Source of the DNA: Cliona cf. orientalis
Taxonomy: Eukaryota; Porifera; Demospongiae; Clionaida; Clionaidae
DNA: 64,000 nt
Assembly: GCA_963930775.1 (NCBI GenBank)
Contig: OZ005689.1
Location: 15,902,760 to 15,966,759, forward strand
Reading direction: 5' to 3'
Part shown: positions 24,181-35,700 of the stretch, piece after piece
Layout of the letters: every line of letters begins with the position of its first letter
Numbering within the stretch: the first letter of the stretch is position 1
The notes under the pieces: generated by a model
What the model saw: only the letters and a program-made list of their open reading frames with translations
Told to the model about the DNA's origin: nothing
Databases searched by the model: none
Program-made: the position numbers and the translations under genes

Positions 24181-25961
24181 TATGTATATAATTATACTAA
24201 TATATACATGATTATTATTCATGATTGTGTGATACTACCACTTAACACTTTATTGACAATCGCAATACCTGTGGTGTTCCATCCAGTGCAGCATCTCGGA
24301 TAAATTGCTGAAGAATTAGAATGGTTTCACTTGTGTACTTTTCATCACGAAAAAGCAGCTTCAAGGGTATCACCTCTGATTTAGAGGGAGGATGAGGAGA
24401 GGTCCTACTAGGAACTAGTGGTTTCAGTCCTTCGAGAGACTTAAATTCGGACACCAAAAGTTCCATGACCATCAGAATAGCACGATCATAGAATATTTTC
24501 CCCTCGTCAGCTCCTGGAAGTATATCACTAATCGATAATGAACTCCTGTTCCTTTGGCAAGCTGTATCTCTCCAGGACATATCCTGAGGAATGTGCTTGA
24601 TTTTCACCGCAAGCCTAGAGGTCACATTTAACATCTTTGAATGATGATCTGTAGGTGGAATACAAAAAATGCAGTGATAGCTACATAGAGTGCAGGTGGG
24701 TAAAAAAATTATATGCCCTCCTAACCTTCTCTCTCATGACGCACAGTCTGATAAAAATTCAGATTATCATAGATCCATAGCCAGTGATCAACCTTGATTA
24801 ACTGAAGGAACCTGGCCTCGTCTGTCAATCGCTTCAGGTGCTCCCACGTCGAGTAGTAGGATAAACTCACACCAGCATGGTTCAGAAAGGTTATGACCTA
24901 TTGTTGTAATGGCAAATGTTAGTGAGTTTGAAAAGTAGAGATCCTGGAGCAAAAATATGTGGACATTATTATCACATACATACCTGCTTGTGAGTTGATC
25001 GCCCAATTAGCATCATTCCAACTAGCATTTGCATCCCATTGGCTCGGTTAGATCGAGCATTTAGAAGTAGTATCTGGCACATTAAAGCTTTCAGCTCTTC
25101 AACAGGCATGGTTACTTCATTTCGGAGGTTGCGGTGCGTGTCACCAATCTCATTAATGAAAGATGGGCATTGTGCGTTTGACATCAGATACGATTGTGTC
25201 CAAGTTAAAACTTGAAAAGTTATCGAGAGTGGGACCAGTCATGACTAGTGATGTAGACGATAGCATATCCATCATCTCCTTATGAACATCAGTTGGGTGT
25301 ACACATTGAAGCTTCAGGGCACGGTTCTCTGCTCTGACCTGTTCCAGCTCCTGTAGAACATCTTGTAAGGTAGGAATGAACTTGATTCCAACAATGATTG
25401 TGGAATGATCACTTGTTGTGGAGCTTCGAGAGAGAGAGAGGGGAAACGCCTCTTTGATCAATCTCGAGGTAGCGACGGTAGAAACACGCTCATAATGCTG
25501 ACTAATCATTTCATGAACGTCAGAGAATTTTACGAAGTCATCCCGACTCCCAGCCACCAATCTCGTCCTTAGCCTTTATGAATGTACGTGTTTGAATGAA
25601 TATATAAAAGTTTAAACATGAAATACTCACCACTCAACGCGATCGCGATCAGCCATTTTCTACAATAAGCACGAGGTGCCAGTACAGTGCGGTGCGCTAG
25701 CGCTGGCCCTATAGGCCTAGCCCCTAGCCCTGCCCTCGCCCGGCCGGGCGACACCGTACCGAACGCGTGGGTGATCGTGATGATGCAATAATGCACATTC
25801 CATTGCGCGTCGTCCCAAACCACGTCCATTACGTCAGCATCCCCCTTCAACATTGAAAACATGGGAGTGGCCTGGGTACGAGGCTACATAGAGCTATCAT
25901 TCCATGCCAAAAACTCAATTTTTATAAAATATCCCGAGTGGTCCCTTTTTTCCTAGGTCAC

Positions 25962-26095
25962 AATTTATGGAATAAATGAAGTAGTAATGTCATCTCTTTA
26001 CCCTCCCCACCTTCAAACATCGTATTTATAATTTATTACCCATTGATTAATTATCACTTTGTAACTAAATAATTTTTATCTGAGGATGTACATTT
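25962..26095 (+). repeat. Dispersed repeat R4, copy 2
   Basis: Matches 14775-14915 from AATTTATGGAATAAAT through TTTATCTGAGGATGTA. The split MITE borders it. Confidence 0.75.
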
Positions 26096-26269
26096 AGTCA
26101 TGCAGAACGATAATTAGCTACAGAGAAAAAAATAATACAATTTTGTGTGGGTAGCTATAACTGATATTAATTAAAAATCAGCTAGGTATTGCATGCTGAC
26201 ATCAATCAGCCCCAAATGTCTGCCATGACTGTATTTTTATATTTTATTCCTGTATACTATATAATAGTT

Positions 26270-26404
26270 AGAGACCAAGTCCAAGGTCTATACACATTTT
26301 AAGAGACCCGAAGGCCCGAGGCTGTAGCATCCCGAGCGAAGCGAGGGTGCTACTAAGGGCCTGAGGGTCTCTTAAAAGTGTAGAGACCATTGGACGAGGT
26401 CTCT
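26270..26404. repeat. Hairpin element 3, CCCGAGCGAAGCGAGGG core
   Basis: Nested arms AGAGACC / GGTCTCT, TTTAAGAGACCC / GGGTCTCTTAAAA, GGCCC / GGGCC and GTAGCA / TGCTAC surround TCCCGAGCGAAGCGAGGG. The core matches the other two hairpins while the arms do not. Confidence 0.85.
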
Positions 26405-26492
26405 GATTTAGAATATAGCAACTGTAACCATGGTAGTTGACCTGAGGACTAGGCTACTGTTGTAATGTGCATCGATCCTTCTTTGCCCTTGG

Positions 26493-26575
26493 CTATACTT
26501 GTAGGTCTCTATGAAACTTGTAGGTCTCTATGAGAACTTGTAGGTCTCTATGAGAAATAGAGACCTCTGAGTGTC
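26493..26575. repeat. Tandem CTTGTAGGTCTCTATGAGAA units
   Basis: Three copies of a 20-bp unit, CTTGTAGGTCTCTATGAGAA or close, are followed by the inverse ATAGAGACCT. The GGTCTCTA sequence also occurs in the arms of the neighbouring hairpin. Confidence 0.75.
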
Positions 26576-26702
26576 CAATCAGATCACAGTATTTGTTACA
26601 ACTATATTCTAAAACTAAGTTATTTGCCAAGATATACAGTGCTACATTAATTTCCATGTTTTTCAACATGGTTATATACTATAAACACAAGTCATACAGT
26701 GT

Positions 26703-29700
26703 TTATCGGTTTTGTGCTTTAGCTATCTCTTTCTGCTCATTACGAGTGCCAATAAAGCGTTGTAAGATAGGCATCCTAGTAACCTCCTCCGTGGAATTTT
26801 GTGCTTCTTTGCACCTCCTAATGATCTGATCACATTTTTTGAGTTCATCCTGATGATTTCTCAGTTTATAAAGTTCTCTATCTCTTTCCTCCTTGACTTC
26901 ATTATAAGCAATAACACCAGTCGGACCTTCAGCAATGGCCACTCCTATCCTGAAAAGACTGAGTGCTCCTAATCTCAAAGGTATGCGAATCCTATCAGCT
27001 TTGACAGTACTTTTTTCCTTAAATCTTTCAGCTGTGGCTTTTGCTAAATAACCATCGCTGTTTATCTCTTCTACTCTCTCATTTATCTCTCGTTGAAGCT
27101 TGTTGCACTGCTCTTCAAGTTCTGATATGCATGTCATTACTTTAGATTTGCACTTTTCTTCTTCTTTCAAAACTTTATCATAACCTCTTTTCACTTTTCT
27201 CTTTTCCTCTTTGACTGTTTGTATTCTAGTGTTGCATTTTTTAATACCATTTTCACACCTTGTTAGCGCATCTCTGCACTTCTCAGCCTCTCTGATATAA
27301 TCATTGCGAGAAAGAGCATTGAGTTGTTCAAAGCGTACTAGACTTCGTATAAGAATAGCTTTTCTCTTAGACATATCCTCCCTACAGGCCTCTAGGTACC
27401 ACTTCTGACACCTGTGGTCAATGAGGTGCCTTAAAATCAGTCTTTCAAGATAACCTTTTGATGTCTGCCATCGGTCTAGACTGCTTTCTGCTGATTCAGC
27501 TAATCTTACTGCTTCTTTTACTCTTCCTTCAACTGAGATGAATAATGATGATGATGAATCAGATCTTCTAAACCATCCACCTTGAGAAAATTTAGTATCC
27601 TTTCCTGTCTTGTCTACCTCTATTTCTACCTCTTTTGTTGTCTGAATGTTTGCATCAAGCCATGATAAGAAGGTACTACTGTCTTCGGCACATTTCTGCC
27701 ATTCCTTTTGTTTTTTGTCCACTTCCTTTAGCTGTTTCTTCAGGTCTTGGTAATATTTCAACACCTTGTACAGCTGAACCTGTATCCCTGAAAGGTTAAT
27801 GTATTTGCGAGTGACATGCGTTACTCTAAAATAATAGTGGTAACAAAATGCATACAATTAAGGTCATTTAAATATAATTTTTTTTCATCAAAAAATTAAT
27901 ATTTCTTACCTATGCTAGTGTCTTCATTAAAAATGATTGATACTAAGCTTTCAGGTGATTCTGATCCAGAGTAAGAACAGTACACCCTCTGCAGATTTTC
28001 CTTCTGTTGCAAGCACTGCTTAGGGAGACCGTTTCCGAGACCAAATGTCAAAACTCTTTGAAGTGATACTCCAGTGACAGCAAATGCACTGGTGACATCC
28101 GATGTGATGCAACAATACAGTGTAGCTATGTCCACTGTTGGCTGACTGGTCACACAACGGTCCCCAACATTCTTTACATAGATCCAAAACTGAAAACAGC
28201 GGCATGTGAGGGAAGGAAGGACTGTTGGGAGATGTACTCTGACTGAAGCATTGTAGCTTGTGGTGCTCCAGCAGATAGTGTTGGTTTTGAAAGAGGAGAT
28301 GAGACCAACTTCATGAATGAGTGAATACTTTCTTGGCCAACTAATGTTGACATTGTTCACAGTCCAGTCAGCTTGGTAGTTAGTGTGAGAAGTGACCCAC
28401 TCAGGTGGCGGTATGAACTGTGGGTCTGTAGAAATTAATTGGAAAACATAATCATAAGTTTACCACATTCAATGTTTGCATGGCGTTGTACAGCTACATT
28501 TGGAGTTCTACTACACAAATGTATACACCGTATAATAATCTACATGCATGGTAACTGTAATACAATACTACGTCTAGCTATATAATAATATTGTCCTTAT
28601 GTATGACTGTATCGACAAAAATGACTATACTTACACATTACTACGGCAGTGCAGTCCTCCCCCTCGACTTCACCACACTGGCTGCTAATGAGAGAGCCCC
28701 TGCCAATAGCTTGTAATGATACCCTAATGGATTTACATCCTTTTAGTGTGGCTTTGTCAAAGAATACGAGGCATCCGTGATGCTTCTTGGCACTATCAAG
28801 CCTCTGTTCCACTTCCTTGGTCAGAGATATTGGATTACTTAAGTGGTAAGAAATAGTAGACTTTAGCAAGAAATGAGAAGCTCTCCTATCCCCTTTGAAA
28901 TCAAGAGAAAGCTTGCCTGCTGAATGGTCAAAATTTATTCCTCGGATAGAGGGTGTAGGCAAGTGAATAAACACTCGGTCTAAATAGACTCTTTTGCTGT
29001 TGATATGCATTTCATTACCACAAGAGAACACAAAGCATTTGAATGTCAAAGCTTGCTTACCACCCAATTCCACCGTGCATGAACCGTTCGCTGCATATAC
29101 CAACTGAAGTATATATGACGTAGACTCTTCTATTAAACCAACACAGCACAACGTGACTCCTTTAGGAGGGTCCCACACTAATTTAAGAGAACCACCGCAT
29201 GTCACAGTTTTTGAATGTGCACCTTCCAAACACTTGAATCCAGTTGGTGGTGGTAAGACATAGAGAGGTGAGGATAGGCTTGGGCAGCTGCAGAGTTTGG
29301 TCTTTGTACCTTTCACCTGTGCTGAGCATGTCAGCATAGTTTGTGATTGATGAATAACGTAGTGCCCACCCCTACCCACTGTCTGGATTATCTGAGATGA
29401 CTTGTCAGTGATTTTGTCTCTTATGTCGGTGCCATTGAAGAAAAAAAACCTCTCCCCCTCAGGTCCAAGGTGGCTATCCACTGGAGACACATCAAGTACT
29501 GTTGAAGAGTGTTCTTTGACCTCCACTGTGCATTGACTCTCTTTGTCTGAACACTTGACTGTAGCATAAACTCTGTCTGCATTTGTATTGTACTGAAATT
29601 TAGTCCATTTTGGAGTCTCCTCTCTTGAGACGTAGGACTTAGACCTGGTCATATCACTTTTCTTATAGCTACCTTCAATACATGTGAGAACTTGGGCTTG

Positions 29701-32700
29701 TACAGAGAATGGGCCGCTGGCATCTGAGGGTATTTCTTCCACATTGAAACCAAAATGGAGGGTGTGTTTTTGTTCTTTTCCCACAGAGAGAGTAGTTGGT
29801 TGGCTGGATAGAACACTGTCGCCATTGAGGAGTTGAATCAAAATATTCGAGTGTTGTGGTACGTCAGAAAGAAAGATGCTTCCTGTGATTGTGTATGTGC
29901 CCTCACTGTTGGTAAGCTCGACAGTGACTTCCGTAGGAGGATCAGGGTTTGCAGCTGTGTCTGGCTCTGTGTGTTGTTTAGTTTCATTAAGAACAGTAAC
30001 TTTGGACCAATCTCCTTTGAGGATGTGTTCTTCGTCTGAACTAATCGTTTCCTTTCCATACTTTACTTTTGCGGATAACTTGACTATGCAGCGGATTTCA
30101 AACGATATCAACGAAGCTTCAGCTATCTTCGGGTCATCACATTCGTACGAAGGTTTAGTAATTGTGTTAACTATTTCAGTAGTGCCAGAATGACCCTCTG
30201 TTCTAATTCGTATGTCATAGCTGTACCGTTCATCATCATCCTCTAATGGAGGACACCATGTGGCACGTAGTTGTACAGGGAAACCGTCTGGAGAATACAG
30301 CACAACTACTGGTGGGGATTTGAGCATGCATGGTAGATTAATGAACTTATTGTGATCATTGAGCCACTTTTCATTCTTGCTAAGTAACGCTTGAAGTTTC
30401 TCTTTTTTTTTCTGCTGTCCGCCTCCTACATCATTGGCTTTTATACTGAGACGGATGACTGTCATAGAATGGACCACTTGGGTTACTGTTTCAAAATGTT
30501 TATCAAATTGAGATAGTGATGATACATCCGGAAGGTAAGCAGTCGGAGGTGCAAGGTTGTCGTCTGACGGTTTTGAAAAGATGTCAGAAAACTTTTGCTT
30601 AAACCAATCGACAAATGCCTCCCATATTCTTTTTGGTAGATGCTTGAGGGTGTCTTTCTTTCCAATCTTCACTTCTACTTCCATGATATCTTTTCTAAAG
30701 ATATCGGTTCCAATCAGTTTGACCACAAATGTTAACTTCAAACCAATGGCCACCCTATATCTACTTGAATCTGGATTTTCGTTCAGCTTAGCGTCCATCT
30801 CAAACTTAAACTTCAAACATTTCTTGACGATGTACTTTGCAAGCCATGATACTAAAGCTAAAAGGCCTCCAGTCATGAAGGCTGAAACTGCAGTAATAAA
30901 GTCGTAGAGGTACTCGAAAGCTTTAAGTACCTTCTCAACGGGGAAGTCCCCTGCTGCTGGCCATTTAACAATCTCGAATCCTTTTTGTTTGCTCCATTTA
31001 AATTCGATGGTCATTTCCGCTATGTATTCGATGGCACACTTTACCTTTCCTTCAAACACCCCCCCAAAGGAGTATTGAACTACAGTGCTGAACAATTGCT
31101 TACCGAGCAATACAACACCGGCTGACAAAAATAATTTAAATTCTTGACTTCTACTACTGTAGCTGCAGCCCAAAACAACACTATCACCTTTGAACTTTGG
31201 GTCCTTTAGTTCAACCAGACCCAGGATATCTATGGCACCTCCAACCATATGTCCTTCAATCATGAATTCAAACACTGGATCTTTAGTAAAGGTGGCAGTT
31301 ATTTTAAACTCTCTTTTCATGACAACTAATGTTGACATGGCATTCAAGCCCTTTTTGACATTGAATCCCATATACATGTGTGGCTGTCTCGCATACACCA
31401 AATGACCTTCTCGAAACTCAATCTCAACAAAAGAGTTTGTAGAACTCCCTTCGAAACCGAATGCAGCGGCAACAAGATCCGTGAGTTTAAGAACACCTTC
31501 AATTGTCATCGCTAACAGAATTGGTCGTCCATCTTTGAAGATCACACTGCCATTAAAAGTTAAGGAAGGTTTGCTAAACTTCACACTTCCTGCCAATTTC
31601 ACCTCGTACCTTGTTCTCTGTTTCTCTCTCTCAATTTCTATACCACATTGTATATTCTGCAGCATGGCACCAGCAAATTCCAAAGGAGAACTAAATGAAT
31701 CCGTGCACTCTGACACGGAAAAATTAATATCCCTTTTTAAAACGTGCATGCTTCCTTTAATGGTAATATCGGATTGTCCAAGATTGATTTTTAAATCACC
31801 GGAAAGCTTAGCTTCACTTTCGTTACTTTCGTTAGCTAATTGGTACTCAAAGTACACATTGTTGAATGTAATTTCTCCAAAAAGTCTCATCTTTGGGATA
31901 TATGCAGTTATGGACAACTCGCGGCTCTTTTGGCCCTCAAATCCACCTTGTCCAATGTACATTGACATCATTATGTCTGGAAAGTCGTCTTCACTTAACT
32001 GAACAACATTGCAAAATATGCTATCACTTTGTCTCAGAGCAACTAAGTCAAGCTTACAGTAAACGTAGAAGCCTCTTTTGAGTTGTGTGTCTCTCACATA
32101 GTTAGTGTCTGATGGATGAACAGTGGCCAGTGGAGGTGAAGATTGGAAGTCCTCTATCCCTTTGGCACACTCCTTAGCCTCATCAAACGACTCTACGGTA
32201 CTTTTCATTCCATTCGACTCGTTCGTAACTTCATGAAAGGTGCTAATGATATCATTCAAGTTCTTTGAATCCATGGCAACAACAAGAAAGTGCAATTCTC
32301 TTACCAGGAGAACTTGATCAATGGGAGCTAGAACGTCAGAAATTTGCTGCAATTTATAGCCATGTGGGAGTGAAAAACCAATTATGTAATCATTGCTGCT
32401 ATTCTTGAAGCTGAGCATTACAAGTCCGTTTCCTATGTCTTTGACTTTGAGGTAGAAGAACAGCTGTTTCTTGGTGACATTTACTGCAAGTACAATGTTT
32501 TCAACTGCAACGTTTGATACTTTGTCTGGTAAATAATTTGGCACTAACTGCTGTTGACGTTTGCCCATACCTCGAGCTCCTTCAATTGAATTGGATAGCA
32601 TTTTGAGACTCAAGCTGTCTAAATTTTTACACAGACCTATAAATACGATATCTGCAGTTTTCCCAGCAGGCACCAAGGCCAACCGTGCATCCACTTGAAA

Positions 32701-35700
32701 GTTGCACACAGAGAAACAACTGCACACATAACCGGAATATTGCAACGCTACATTTTCATGATTCGTGACACAAAGTTTTGCACCTAACGATTGAAGAGCG
32801 ATTCTGTACCCTCCCAGATCAATGGAGCTTTCAAATGATGAATCACATGCCACCATGATGTCAGTTTTGTTTTTCTGCTCTCTAAATAGAAATTCAATTG
32901 AGCGCATGCTACTGAGCTGGTCGTGGTAATTGTCAGAAAATTCTGGTACAGCCAGTGATTGAGACTGAATTGGTTTCAATGTGTCAATGGCTTTGATAAA
33001 GTCAAATGGTTGTTCCACTCTACCTTTCAACGTCATTCCTTCTTTATTCACTTCTCCTTCTAAAGTCACCACTACATTGGCAATAGTAATGCTCCCTCTG
33101 ACTATAACTTTGAATTTGCTGTCGCTTTTGTATTCTACGGTCAGTTCTATTTCTTCAAGCACGATTTTTGGATCAGACATCAACTCAAGTGATGTATTTG
33201 AGTCGGATCTCAATCTTAGTGTCAATGATTCAATACATATGGGAGTAGCTAACTTCAGGCAAATGCTAGCACTCTGTACTTCAAGGTCCATAAAACTGAA
33301 AGTTTCCCCTAGTTTGCTAGGAACATTGAAATCTGGGAGTCCGATAAAAGACAAAAACAAGCTAAGTTTCACTTGCTTTCCTGCTATGTTAGAAGTACTG
33401 ATCCCACCAGAAAGCATACTATCAGCAGAGTCGTACGAGAGTGTGGCAAAGAGAGTCTCACCTACAAATCCTTGTACAGAAAAGCTAAGGGAATTTCCCT
33501 TGCTGTAAAGTGCAGTCAGTTCCACTTCAGAGAGCATAAGGCTTCCCATCTCTATCTCGGACTTGTAGATTGTGATCCCAGCTTCTGTGATAGTGTAACA
33601 ATAATTATTGTTATTCATTATCAAGCTTATGCTCTTGATAGTGATGTCGAGGACTGTAGATAGAACAGGTATTTGAGAAACAGCCAGTGATTCAGCAAAA
33701 TCAAATCCATCTAGGACACACGAGAGTGTCAGTGCATTGCTGTAATTTCTAAAGGAGAAATGACCATCCTTTTCTTGCGTGGGGAGAGAAAAGTTCACCA
33801 TGCATGTGTGTTCTTTAAGAACGGTAATCCTGCAGTATGAGCTGATAGAGATATTATAATCTTCTGAGAAGAAAAGGTCAATATCTGCCGATTCAATGGT
33901 CAACTTTTCTGAGATAATATCCAATCTGGGAATATACAACTTAAGGTCAAAACAGCGGACAGATAGTGGCTGTAGGGAGGGATTTAGTTCAGTATAAAAG
34001 TATCGAAGCTGAACACTATCTAGCACTGACTTTATCATGGGGAATGCTGATAGCAAGGCATCCTTAAATTTACTCTGTGGACTAAAGGTTTCCACGATAG
34101 CCAGTACTGAAGGTCCCACTATTTTTTGCCTTTTCTCAGGATCACTGTATGGCATGGGAACAGGTCTCAATGTCAAGTTATAGGAGTGGCTGCCCAGTCT
34201 ATGTGGTGTGTCTACTTCTTCTTGGGCTTCAGTCAGAGGAAGTATTTGTAACTTTAACTCCGTATGTGTCAAAGTTTCACATGTGAAGACAGACTCTATT
34301 CCAAGCAGTGAAAAATCTGGAGGACACGTGCACACAGCTCTTACTGCACTCAGTTTGAGGCGCTGTTGGAGATATTGCGGTAATAGATGCATGATGTCGC
34401 TTTCAAGAGGTTTTGGATCCAACTCAAAGAAAGCAGACGTGATCCTTGTGTCTGAACAATAAGTGGCTGGCTGCTCTACTATGAGACTGGAAGACACAAC
34501 TGTACACTGCTCAAGCTCTTTTCCTAATATCAAAATAATGTGTTTGCCATGGTCACATTCCATATCATCATTGGAAGCATCAAAATATTCCAACAAATCC
34601 GATGGTTTGCGTCTGTTCATGAACTCTATCTCAACCATTGATGAGCCTCGTGAAATAGATAATGCCCTATATATGGCCTGTTCTCTGCTTTTGACTATGT
34701 AACAGTCACCTCTGAGATCCACACCATCCACCGTGTGTGGACACATTAAAGAGAATTTCATTTCCATGGATGTAAGTTGTACTTGAAGTGTGGAGCTGAG
34801 TGATATTGAACACAATTGTGAGGGTTGTTCACTAACAATGAAGGCTCCTCGGATGTCCAGACTGTCTTTAGTTTCAAAATCGATCACCGTGTGAGGTAAG
34901 TTAACATTCCAGGTTGCTAAGTATGACGATAGTTTTATAGGGAATAAGCGAATCAAGTGTTCAGCTTTTGTCACTCCAAGTATGAGTCCAAGAAGTGTTC
35001 CTACAGTGTAGGTGCTTGCCTCTGATTGGCTACCAATGTCCGAAAGAAGAGTAGTTAGTGGACGACCTATGCTGCTACTGTCCTTGCATACTTCAGAGTA
35101 GTCAATTGACAATGTGCCTTTTACTCCTCTAGCGTGATTGAAGTTAAAGTCAACTTTAAGAGATGTGTCAGGACACTTAGCATTCTCCACTTCTACTGTG
35201 ATGGCTTGTACGTCCATCCCCATGACTTTGACAGTGGAAGGAGGCACATGTAGGTTGAGTTTGGCAGATTTTGCCGTTTGATGGTTAGTTGCACCACTAA
35301 GAACAAATTCAGACTCCTCCTTGACATCTAGTTGTAGTATAGTCTGTGCGAGGTTGTCCATTTCAAGTGGTCCTTTAGCCAATGAAATAGACAAAGAAAG
35401 TTGTCTTTCAAGTTGTGGTCCAACTAATAGTTTCAAGATTGAAGAAAAGCTCATGGATGCTGGCTTATCTACATGAGATGGTGCTACAACTTTCAGATAT
35501 TCCGAAAGAGAAGGGTCTTCGTCCTCACATTTGTTACCACGCACTCCTGAATACTGAGATGCTTCTTGGTCGCCTTTAATAACCTCTTTGCCATATGAAA
35601 TGTTCTCCACTTTAGTTGAATAATTCCATGGCCAAGTTTCTAGGCAGTCCTTTCTGCAGTCTGAAAGTGGGTCACCATTCTTTGTCAGATCAATGGGTAC

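Larger units (their letters stand above)
22502..25656 (-). pseudogene. DUF6589-like transposase, seven exons, two frameshifts
   Basis: Exons on the minus strand: 25656-25631, 25573-24984, 24897-24726, 24648-24269, 24094-23986, 23922-23300 and 22910-22502. The phases fit across the introns. Landmarks in order: an N-terminal coiled-coil stretch near 25400-25300, LNARSNRANGMQMLVGM, WLWIYDNLNFYQ, ITGDQLTCKNIRGA, PGDFHFLWECLKVIFQVYWG, and an acidic C-terminus. The pattern is like DUF6589 proteins, whose conserved acidic residues (YDN, TGDQ) I take as candidates for a DDE-type active site; that is inference. Frame changes are needed near 25165 and 23731, both +1. An intact relative would be the transposase of the element. 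The ATG at 25656 is about 130 bp inside the right end. Confidence 0.7.
19911..25886. mobile_element. Helicase-bearing DNA transposon, 5,976 bp, Academ-like
   Basis: The terminal inverted repeats are 19911-20038 and 25784-25886. Both start TAGCCTCGTACCCAGGCC and share GACGTAATGGACGTGG and GGGACGACGCGCAATGGAAT. The left copy has about 25 extra bases. Flanks TATAGAGCT and CATAGAGCT form a 9-bp target duplication with one mismatch. Inside are two convergent multi-exon genes: a RecQ-like helicase (+) and a DUF6589-like transposase (-), whose stop codons are only 87 bp apart. As I recall, a helicase-encoding lineage of Academ transposons has been described with similar content. Assignment needs a search. 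Several frameshifts suggest this copy is inactive. Confidence 0.8.
19543..25961. mobile_element. GTGATCC-end MITE split by the helicase transposon
   Basis: The left end GTGATCCGCTATGAGAAAAG and the right end CTTTTTTCCTAGGTCAC are inverted repeats like those of the MITE at 18231. The two halves are 19543-19910 and 25896-25961. The left half ends CATATATAGAGCT, where the intact copy (reversed) reads CATATATAGGGCT, which marks the insertion site of the 6-kb element. The right half lies against repeat R4. Confidence 0.75.
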
